A program made the position numbers and the translations under genes. A DNA stretch of 11,823 bases, taken from positions 1 to 11,823 of the forward strand of contig CALBYO010000118.1 in NCBI GenBank assembly GCA_937889705.1. Reading direction: 5' to 3'. Under the pieces are notes generated by a model. It saw nothing but the letters and a program-made list of their open reading frames with translations. It searched no databases and was not told where the DNA came from. Below, piece by piece: positions 1-5,562 of this stretch (its first letter is position 1; each line of letters begins with the position of its first letter). The DNA comes from an uncultured Bacillota bacterium (GTDB lineage: Bacteria > Bacillota > Clostridia > Christensenellales > UBA1242).

Positions 1-948
1 AATTTTTAAATCTTTACCTTTAAATGAAACATTAACATTTTCACAAATAGTTCCGATGTCTGAATTTGATGTGATAACCAAACTATTTTCTTTAATATCA
101 AATTTAACAAGATTGCTTTGACCGATTTTTGAAAGAAGAGATGCTCTATCCAACGCGTCTTCAAATTGATTCTTGTTGATAACGATTGTTGTTTCAAAGT
201 TTTGTGGAATGATTTGTTTATAATTTAAGAAATCGCCGTCCAATAATCTTGTTGTAACTTTTGTTTCGTTTAAATCAACCATCAAATAGTTCTTTTGAAT
301 ATAGATATTGATAATTTCATCGCTATCGCCAAGAAGTTTGCTAATTTCTGACAAACTCTTTGCTGGAACAATAACATTTGCTTGAATGTTTGCAAATTTA
401 ATTGGATTTTTGCAAAGCGCGAGCCTATAACCATCAAGAGCAACTGCTGTGATTTGTTCACTTGAAATTTCAAACAAAACACCTTTTAAGATTGGTCTTG
501 TATCGTCTGTTGCAACTGCAAAAATTGTTTTTTGAATAAGGTTTTTAAGTTCTGTTTCTGTCATAGCAAAATATTCGCTTGAATCCACTTTATTAAAACT
601 TGGATATTCAAGAGAATTATAACATTGAACAACACCTTCACTATCTGTGTATTTAATTTTAAGTTGATTTTTCTCGTTTGTTGAAAGTTCAATTTTTTCT
701 TTTGTTAACTTTCTAACGAATTCAGTAAAGAATCTGCCTGGAACAACAGTTTCACCTTCAACTTTAACTTCTGCTTTTATCTTCTTTTCGATAGAAAGTT
801 CTTGGTCTGTTGCACTTACAACAACATAATCGTTATCTGCAACAATTTTAATACCTTCTAAAATTGGATTTGTTGTTCTATAAGCAATCGCTCTTGAAAC
901 TTTAATAACTGCTTCTGATAAATCTAATCCATCACATACTACTTGCAT
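1..948 (-). CDS. dnaN: DNA polymerase III beta subunit (sliding clamp), C-terminus cut off by window edge
   Basis: The reverse strand from an ATG at 948 reads open to base 1 for 316 codons; the family is usually about 365-380 residues, so the last 50-60 are outside the window. The protein is the ring-shaped dimeric processivity clamp that tethers replicative polymerase to DNA and recruits repair factors. Visible family signatures are RTTNPILEGI near residues 24-33, ATDQELS at 46-52, RPILKGVLFE at 151-160, LDGYRLA at 171-177, and TRLLDGDFLNYKQIIP at 233-248. All three clamp domains are represented, the third only partly; the C-terminal part of the partner-binding pocket is not seen. An AGGAG at 956-960 supports the start. 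It has its own promoter and lies downstream of ychF. dnaA, its usual upstream neighbour, is absent here. Family identification is secure. Confidence 0.96.
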   Translation of the reverse strand, partial: MQVVCDGLDLSEAVIKVSRAIAYRTTNPILEGIKIVADNDYVVVSATDQELSIEKKIKAEVKVEGETVVPGRFFTEFVRKLTKEKIELSTNEKNQLKIKYTDSEGVVQCYNSLEYPSFNKVDSSEYFAMTETELKNLIQKTIFAVATDDTRPILKGVLFEISSEQITAVALDGYRLALCKNPIKFANIQANVIVPAKSLSEISKLLGDSDEIINIYIQKNYLMVDLNETKVTTRLLDGDFLNYKQIIPQNFETTIVINKNQFEDALDRASLLSKIGQSNLVKFDIKENSLVITSNSDIGTICENVNVSFKGKDLKI

Positions 949-975
949 ACTTTTTCTCCTATATAATATATAGTT

Positions 976-1004
976 ATTATAACATATATCAAAAAAAATA
1001 TCAA
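976..1004 (-). promoter_or_regulatory. Sigma-A-type promoter of dnaN
   Basis: On the minus strand TTGATA (999-1004) and TATAAT (976-981) are separated by exactly 17 bp. Transcription would start near 969, giving a leader of about 20 nt that contains the AGGAG (956-960) preceding the dnaN ATG at 948. It lies directly after the likely ychF terminator, so dnaN is probably transcribed independently of ychF. The motif match is direct; activity is inferred. Confidence 0.8.
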
Positions 1005-1041
1005 ATAAATAAAGCGACAAGTTTTCAAAATTTGCCGCCAA
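1005..1041 (-). terminator. Likely rho-independent terminator after ychF
   Basis: Read on the minus strand, GCGGCAA (1032-1038) pairs with TTGTCGC (1014-1020), one pair being G-U. A further A/T inner stem lies between 1022-1024 and 1028-1030. The hairpin is followed by TTTATTTATTT. It is about 190 bp past the ychF stop and immediately before the dnaN promoter. The tail is not a pure U run, so efficiency is uncertain. Confidence 0.55.
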
Positions 1042-1232
1042 AACATATTTTTATTTATTATTTAAATAAGATTATTCTTAATAAGGGCTGTTGAAATGTG
1101 TATAACTTTTTTACGCCACAAAATATCGATTTAAAATTTAGAATTTTTCAAAATTTGACACAATATATTGTATAAAATTGTTTTTGTAAAATTGTGAATT
1201 AGTTGTGCACAACTCAAATAAGTTATAAACAA
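1042..1232. other. Candidate replication origin segment: DnaA-box-like cluster beside an A+T-rich stretch
   Basis: This non-coding stretch upstream of dnaN starts with an A+T-rich tract (1043-1087), which could serve as an unwinding element. It then holds an exact TTATNCACA box, TTATACACA, on the minus strand at 1097-1105. One-mismatch variants follow: TTTGACACA (+, 1154-1162, against TTWTNCACA), TAATTCACA (-, 1193-1201), TTGTGCACA on both strands (1203-1211 and 1204-1212), and TTATAAACA (+, 1223-1231). Such clusters typify bacterial oriC, often next to dnaN, and parA/parB/parS lie in the same window. Single-mismatch hits are common in A+T-rich DNA and dnaA is absent, so this remains a candidate. 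Confidence 0.42.
1201..1214. repeat. 14-bp perfect palindrome AGTTGTGCACAACT
   Basis: This perfect inverted repeat contains TTGTGCACA overlapping on both strands, so it is a two-sided near-match to a DnaA box (one base from TTATNCACA). It lies 19 bp from the ychF stop codon. It could equally be a dimeric repressor site. The symmetry is seen directly; the role is inferred. Confidence 0.6.
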
Positions 1233-2324
1233 TTACACATTAAATCTGAAAAGCATGATGTCGCCTTCTTGAACAACATAATCTTTGCCTTCAATTCTAA
1301 CCTTGCCTTTTTCTCTTGCATTAAGATAAGAACCGGCCGCCATAAGGTCGTCATAACTTACAACTTCTGCTTTGATAAAACCTTTTTCAAAGTCTGAATG
1401 AATTTTACCAGCCGCTTGTGGTGCTTTGCTTCCCTTTTTGATTGTCCAAGCACGAACTTCCTTTTCGCCTGCTGTTAAGAAACTCATAAGTCCTAAAAGC
1501 GAATAACTTGCAACAACAAGTTTGTCAAGACCGCTGTCCTTAATTCCAAGTTCATCTTTGAACATTTCTTGTTCTTCTGGTGATAATTCGGAAAGTTCTT
1601 CTTCAATTTTTGCGCACAAAACTATAACTTCTGCGCCTTCTTCTGCTGCTATTTCCTTAACTTGTTTTACATACTTGTTATCTTCTTTTCCAATGTCGTT
1701 TTCTGAAACATTAGCAACATAAATAATAGGTTTTGATGAAAGAAGGAAGAAACTGTCGCAAATTTTCTTTTGTTCTTTTGTGAGTTCAACACTCCTTGCA
1801 CTTTTTCCGTTTTCAAGTGCCGTTTTGATTTTCCCAAGAACTTCAACTTCTTCTTCCGCGCCCTTTTCGCCAACTTTTGCAAGTTTAACAAGTCTTTCAT
1901 ATCTTTTTGAAACGCTTTCAAGGTCGGCCAAAATCAATTCAAGATTGATAACTTCAATATCGCGTTTTGGATCAATAGAACCAGAAACATGGATAATTTT
2001 TTCGTTATCATAACATCTAACAACATGAACAATGGCGTCAACTTCGCGGATATGACTTAAAAATTTATTACCAAGACCTTCGCCTTTACTTGCACCTTCA
2101 ACAAGACCTGCAATATCAACAAATTCAATACTTGCTGGAATAATTTTTTTGCTGTTGTAAAATTCAGCAAGTTTGTTTAACCTTTCATCTTTAACATCAA
2201 CAACGCCAACATTTGGTTCAATAGTACAAAATGGATAATTAGCACTTTCTGCACCTGCACTTGTGATTGCGTTAAATAGCGTGCTTTTGCCAACATTAGG
2301 TAAACCAACAATTCCGATTTTCAT
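1233..2324 (-). CDS. ychF: YchF/OLA1-family redox-responsive ATPase (Obg-related GTPase superfamily)
   Basis: The 363-residue product has full family length. G1 is GLPNVGKS (7-14). The YchF hallmark NYPFCTIEPN follows at 29-38, then the G3 region DIAGLVEGAS at 70-79. In place of the usual NKxD, G4 reads NVSE (205-208), the feature that gives this family ATP rather than GTP preference. A helical, probably coiled-coil insertion spans about 128-195, and a TGS domain occupies about 281-363, ending in the typical MLFRFNV. YchF proteins bind ribosomes and are linked to stress and translation control; the precise role is unsettled. AGGAG at 2331-2335 lies 6 bp before the ATG. B. subtilis yyaF, the same family, is also near oriC. 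It is divergent from uppP across a 101-bp gap; no convincing promoter was found. Confidence 0.96.
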   Translation of the reverse strand: MKIGIVGLPNVGKSTLFNAITSAGAESANYPFCTIEPNVGVVDVKDERLNKLAEFYNSKKIIPASIEFVDIAGLVEGASKGEGLGNKFLSHIREVDAIVHVVRCYDNEKIIHVSGSIDPKRDIEVINLELILADLESVSKRYERLVKLAKVGEKGAEEEVEVLGKIKTALENGKSARSVELTKEQKKICDSFFLLSSKPIIYVANVSENDIGKEDNKYVKQVKEIAAEEGAEVIVLCAKIEEELSELSPEEQEMFKDELGIKDSGLDKLVVASYSLLGLMSFLTAGEKEVRAWTIKKGSKAPQAAGKIHSDFEKGFIKAEVVSYDDLMAAGSYLNAREKGKVRIEGKDYVVQEGDIMLFRFNV

Positions 2325-2425
2325 ATTTTTCTCCTAGTTTGTTAATTTGAAATATATTTAAAACAAATTGCATAACATATATTCTGAAATAGGTATATTA
2401 CAAAAAGGAAAATTGTGCAAGAGAA

Positions 2426-3217
2426 ATGAGCATTTTAGTTGCATTAATCTTAGGAATTGTTCAAGGTTTAACAGAATTTTTGCCAGTGTCAAGCAGTGGT
2501 CATTTATTTTTGCTGAATGAAATTTTCGGAGTTGATGGTGATTTTTTATTGTTAAGTATAATCTTACATCTCGCCACGCTGCTAGCAGTTATTATTGTTT
2601 TTTATAAAGATATTTGGCAACTTATTAAACACCCATTCTCAAAACAAGCGTGCAATTTATATATTGCAACAATACCAACAGTCGCAATAGTATTTTTGTT
2701 TAAATTTGCACTTGGAGATATATTTGAAAACGCAAGTTTGCTTCCATTTTGTTTTATGGTGACGGCGGTTTTATTATTGATAACCTATCTTTTGTCTAAC
2801 AGAAAAGTTGAAGATAGAAGTTATGAAAATGACTTTAACGGCACTGTAAAATGGACTTCCGCACTCGGCATGGGAATAGCACAGGGACTTGCCACAATCC
2901 CAGGAATTTCAAGGTCTGGTTCAACAATTTGCACCGGTTTACTTCTTGGTGAAAGCAGAAAAGAAAGTGCTAAATTTTCATTTTTAATGAGTATTCCGAT
3001 TATTATTGCTTCAATGCTATATGAAATAATTTTTACTTCATCAACGGAAACTCTGAGCCAAATTGGAGTTGTTCCACTTCTTGTTGCTTTTGTTTCGGCA
3101 TTTCTTGTTGGAATATTTTCTATCAAATTTATGCTCAAAATTGTTGAAAAAGCAAAATACTATTATTTCTCCATTTATCTTTTTATCTTGTCAATAGTCA
3201 GTATGTTTATTGTTTAA
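2426..3217 (+). CDS. uppP: Undecaprenyl-diphosphate phosphatase (UppP/BacA family)
   Basis: This 263-residue, very hydrophobic membrane protein should dephosphorylate undecaprenyl diphosphate to the monophosphate, recycling the lipid carrier for peptidoglycan and other wall polymers. Overproduction in other bacteria gives bacitracin resistance. Both family signatures are present: QGLTEFLPVSSSGH at 13-26, with Glu17 and His26 matching active-site residues, and IPGISRSGST at 158-167, with Arg163. Several membrane helices follow, the last near 245-262. The start at 2426 gives the usual N-terminus, but its ribosome site is poor: AAGGAA lies 15 bp upstream and only GAG is near. No other in-frame start is better. 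It is divergent from ychF and precedes veg by 44 bp. Confidence 0.95.
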   Translation: MSILVALILGIVQGLTEFLPVSSSGHLFLLNEIFGVDGDFLLLSIILHLATLLAVIIVFYKDIWQLIKHPFSKQACNLYIATIPTVAIVFLFKFALGDIFENASLLPFCFMVTAVLLLITYLLSNRKVEDRSYENDFNGTVKWTSALGMGIAQGLATIPGISRSGSTICTGLLLGESRKESAKFSFLMSIPIIIASMLYEIIFTSSTETLSQIGVVPLLVAFVSAFLVGIFSIKFMLKIVEKAKYYYFSIYLFILSIVSMFIV

Positions 3218-3261
3218 AATCATTTTTAAATGACAATAATTTTCAAAGGAGAATTTTTGTT

Positions 3262-3504
3262 ATGAGAAAATTAGGAATGAGTTTAAACGAAGTTAAAGAT
3301 AAAATAAGAGCGTTAAAAGGCTCTAATGTTACGCTCGCTATAAATCGTGGACGAAAAAAAATTGATAGATTTCAGGCAACAGTTGAAAACATTTATCCGA
3401 GTGTTTTTACAGTTAAAGTTGACCAAATCAATCAATTAGACACACAAACATTTTCTTATTTTGATGTCTTGTGTGGTGATGTGGAAATATTATCTATCAG
3501 CTGA
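3262..3504 (+). CDS. veg: Veg family protein (DUF1021)
   Basis: This 80-residue protein matches the Bacillota Veg family in length and pattern: an N-terminal helix (SLNEVKDKIRALKGSNVTL), then GRKKIDR near 30-36, YPSVFTVKVDQ near 45-55, and a terminal SYFDVLCGDVEIL strand region. In B. subtilis, Veg lies near the origin and is reported to stimulate biofilm genes by antagonising the repressor SinR; whether that applies here is unknown. AAAGGAGA at 3245-3252 lies 9 bp before the ATG and favours this start over the later Met6. Its 3' end overlaps the convergent gene at 3490 by 15 bp. A short A/T-only hairpin upstream (about 3221-3235) lacks a U tract, so co-transcription with uppP is possible. 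Confidence 0.9.
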   Translation: MRKLGMSLNEVKDKIRALKGSNVTLAINRGRKKIDRFQATVENIYPSVFTVKVDQINQLDTQTFSYFDVLCGDVEILSIS

Positions 3505-4173
3505 TTTTTTGTTCTTTTTCCAATTTTTAACAACAATCGGTATCACTGTTGATGCAATAATAACAATTAAAAATATTGCAATTAAAAAGTAATAATTAAA
3601 ACCGCTGACTTGAATATTTTTTGTTAAAACATACCCTGTTCTAATTTCGTTTTCGTAGTAAAATGAGATTTGTGAGTATGTTTTATTTTTGTCATATTTT
3701 TCAAGTAATTTTATGTTTGTGTCTTTACTTAAAATTATTTCTTGACCATTGATTTTTAATTTTTGATATTCTCCGTCAACAAGATTGTAAATTTCACTAT
3801 CAGAATTTAGTTTGGCGTTTGGTTGAAGTTTTACATAAAGTTCTTGCTCTGTATCACTAACAACTGAACTGCATAAAACATATCCGATAACAAAATCGTC
3901 ATTATCTAAAACTGGATAAAATTTAAGATTTGAACCTTCGTTTAAATCGTTGATTTCCATTGCGCTGATTTTTATTGTTGAGCCGTATTCTCTTACTTCC
4001 AAAATGTTATTTTCTAATGCCGAATTTGGTTCTTTAAATACATTGCAATCTGTCACGCAAACTCGATATGTTTCAGATTCTGCTGAGCATACAAAATTGT
4101 TGGAACTTACAATTCCAACTAATGAAAGCATTAACAACAAAATGATTAAAATCAAACTTTTTTTCTTAGTCAT
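3490..4173 (-). CDS. Membrane-anchored extracytoplasmic protein with SH3b-like regions, function unknown
   Basis: I do not recognise this 227-residue protein as a named family. Residues 1-5 are basic and 6-24 hydrophobic, with a possible signal cleavage after CSA at 29-31. A second membrane helix at about 193-215 is followed by a basic tail (WKKNKKSADR), so the mature domain should face outside with a short cytoplasmic tail. The ectodomain shows two stretches with an SH3b-like rhythm: about 36-105 (NVFKEPNS, YGSTIKI, FVIGYVLCSSV) and 111-188 (VKLQPNAKL, IRTGYVLTKNI). SH3b domains often bind cell-wall material; this reading is only suggestive. Cys39, Cys43 and Cys101 lie in the ectodomain. No Shine-Dalgarno is visible, but a strong promoter ends 6 bp before the ATG. 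It is the only minus-strand gene between uppP and the right edge. Confidence 0.8.
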   Translation of the reverse strand: MTKKKSLILIILLLMLSLVGIVSSNNFVCSAESETYRVCVTDCNVFKEPNSALENNILEVREYGSTIKISAMEINDLNEGSNLKFYPVLDNDDFVIGYVLCSSVVSDTEQELYVKLQPNAKLNSDSEIYNLVDGEYQKLKINGQEIILSKDTNIKLLEKYDKNKTYSQISFYYENEIRTGYVLTKNIQVSGFNYYFLIAIFLIVIIASTVIPIVVKNWKKNKKSADR

Positions 4174-4179
4174 GTGACT

Positions 4180-4208
4180 ATTTTATGTTATTTATAAAAG
4201 AAAGTCAA
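4180..4208 (-). promoter_or_regulatory. Promoter of the 3490-4173 gene, possibly giving a leaderless mRNA
   Basis: On the minus strand TTGACT (4203-4208), a 17-bp spacer and TAAAAT (4180-4185) form a good sigma-A match. Only 6 bp separate the -10 box from the ATG at 4173, so transcription should begin at or next to the start codon. A less complete alternative -10, TATAAT at 4209-4214, would give a leader of about 30 nt. Which is used cannot be decided here. Confidence 0.6.
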
Positions 4209-4288
4209 ATTATATTTTCTTGTTTTATAATGTTACTTTATGTCGAAAATAGTTTGCTTTAAAATGAAAAAGGAGTATATTTGTAAGT

Positions 4289-4744
4289 ATGAAAAAGTTT
4301 GTGATTTGTTTTCTGTTAGTCGTTGCTTTGTCTATTGTTCCAATGATTTTTGCAGGTTGTAAAAATGACACACCTGCCAAGTCTGAAAGTTCAAGCAAAC
4401 CAAGTTCTGAAACAACAGTTGAAACATCAAGAAAATTTAAATTTGAAAAACAAAACAATTTTGAAAATATAATTTATGACTTTGATAACAACAAAATTAC
4501 TTTAAAACTTTCCAGCGATGAAAATTGCAATGTTGTAAATTTTAGCGTCAAGATTTATGAAGGCGATACACTTTATGAAAAGCAATCAATTCGTTATGAA
4601 ATATCTAATTCAAACGAAATCGAAATTGTTAATTTTGCGTTTACAAATTTTTATTTGAAGTTTAATAAAACAGGAACATATTCACTTAAAATTTATGATG
4701 AATTTGAATATATAACAAAAACAATCTTAATCGTGGTTGAATAA
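4289..4744 (+). CDS. Small predicted lipoprotein, function unknown
   Basis: The 151-residue product begins with a lipoprotein signal: basic KK, a hydrophobic stretch 4-22, and lipobox FAGC with the lipidation cysteine at 24. Phe at -3 is less usual than Leu but tolerated in some lipoproteins. After Cys24 a Ser/Thr/Pro/Lys-rich spacer (about 26-48) is followed by a region of alternating polar and hydrophobic residues (about 49-150), typical of a small beta-sandwich. No catalytic motif is apparent. AGGAG at 4271-4275 lies 13 bp before the ATG, a long but acceptable spacing; no in-frame alternative start is nearer. The next gene, also a lipoprotein, starts 38 bp downstream, so the two are probably an operon. 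Divergent from the 3490-4173 gene. Confidence 0.82.
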   Translation: MKKFVICFLLVVALSIVPMIFAGCKNDTPAKSESSSKPSSETTVETSRKFKFEKQNNFENIIYDFDNNKITLKLSSDENCNVVNFSVKIYEGDTLYEKQSIRYEISNSNEIEIVNFAFTNFYLKFNKTGTYSLKIYDEFEYITKTILIVVE

Positions 4745-4782
4745 ATTACATATAAAAGTAAATAATTAAAGCGGAGTATTTT

Positions 4783-5514
4783 ATGTCTAAAACTAAAACT
4801 ATTTTCGCTTTTTTTTGTATGTTGTTATTATTTTCAGTTGTTTTTTCTGCGTGTTCGCAAAAGGACTCACGTCCTGTTATTTATGAAAATGATTTTTCAA
4901 AAGGCAACAATTCAACTTTTACAAGTTTTGGAACAATTCAAGATAACGACGACAAAACAATATCGCTTATAAAATCGAATGATAATATTGGACCAGTTTG
5001 TTATTTTGGAAAGGAAAATAAGAATTCTGTTTGGGTGGATAGAGGCTTAACATCTGAACTTGTTTTTGAAATTAAACCAGCAGAAATTGAAACAGATAAA
5101 TGTTTCGATTGGTCGTTTGTAATTAATAATTTAGAGAAAAACCCACTCAGTCAAGTTGTTGTTTCTTTTAGAAAATATGAAAAAGGTTTAATGGTTGGCT
5201 ACTCTCAAAAAACTGGCGAAAACTCAAATAAAGAAAACACTTCAAATGAGAAATCAAAAGTTATTGAAAAAACCGGCGATTATATTTTGCAAGTTTCATT
5301 TTATTCAAACATCAAAGACGAAATTTTGTTCAATATAATCTTAACAGAAAAATCAAACGATGAAGATATATTTGTTGTCAGTGGCGAAAAACTTTTAGAC
5401 TCAGACGAAAAACAAATTGAAACAAGTCAGGTTGGTGGTATGCGAAGCGTAGGACTTTCGTATATGACTATCGAATCTATAAAAATGAAAAAAGTAAGAC
5501 TTTTAGAAAATTGA
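4783..5514 (+). CDS. Predicted lipoprotein with beta-rich ectodomain, function unknown
   Basis: This 243-residue protein has a lipoprotein signal: basic start (KTK), hydrophobic 7-22, and lipobox FSAC with lipidated Cys24. The mature part is polar and beta-rich. Stretches such as YENDFSKGN (34-42), SELVFEIKPAE (91-101), WSFVINNL (110-117) and YILQVSFYS (167-175) recall a concanavalin-like jelly roll, where an N-terminal NDFS-type strand is common, but no family can be named. A low-complexity Asn/Ser/Lys/Glu loop spans about 146-160. GGAG at 4773-4776 lies 6 bp before the ATG. It follows the smaller lipoprotein by 38 bp with no obvious terminator and ends in TGA 48 bp before mnmE. A carbohydrate-binding or envelope-scaffold role is conceivable but unsupported. 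Confidence 0.84.
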   Translation: MSKTKTIFAFFCMLLLFSVVFSACSQKDSRPVIYENDFSKGNNSTFTSFGTIQDNDDKTISLIKSNDNIGPVCYFGKENKNSVWVDRGLTSELVFEIKPAEIETDKCFDWSFVINNLEKNPLSQVVVSFRKYEKGLMVGYSQKTGENSNKENTSNEKSKVIEKTGDYILQVSFYSNIKDEILFNIILTEKSNDEDIFVVSGEKLLDSDEKQIETSQVGGMRSVGLSYMTIESIKMKKVRLLEN

Positions 5515-5525
5515 TAATTTAATTA

Positions 5526-5553
5526 TTGCAATACAATATTTTTGTGATATACT
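5526..5553 (+). promoter_or_regulatory. Extended -10 promoter of the mnmE operon, close to the start codon
   Basis: TTGCAA (5526-5531), a 16-bp spacer and TATACT (5548-5553) preceded by TG at 5545-5546 form an extended -10 promoter. Only 9 bp separate it from the mnmE ATG at 5563, so the transcript would carry just 1-3 leader bases. No Shine-Dalgarno precedes the ATG, which fits a leaderless mRNA. Inferred from motifs only. Confidence 0.55.
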
Positions 5554-5562
5554 ACTTGCGAA

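Noticed and set aside
1155..1183. TTGACA as a plus-strand promoter -35 box
   Set aside because: No -10 hexamer at 16-18 bp; TATAAA is only about 10 bp away and the downstream DNA is antisense to ychF.
1203..1397. Plus-strand ORF overlapping the end of ychF
   Set aside because: Non-ATG start inside the palindrome, no ribosome site, and it is antisense to the conserved ychF TGS domain.
2821..3138. 105-residue minus-strand ORF inside uppP
   Set aside because: Lies entirely opposite the conserved uppP coding sequence including the SRSGST motif; no recognisable product.
3950..4177. Plus-strand ORF opposite the 3490-4173 gene
   Set aside because: No ribosome site; the minus-strand frame is far longer, with a signal peptide, membrane anchor and promoter.
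4225..4265. Promoter for the first lipoprotein gene (TATAAT at 4226-4231, TAAAAT at 4260-4265)
   Set aside because: Both -10-like boxes lack a credible -35 at proper spacing, so no specific promoter could be assigned.
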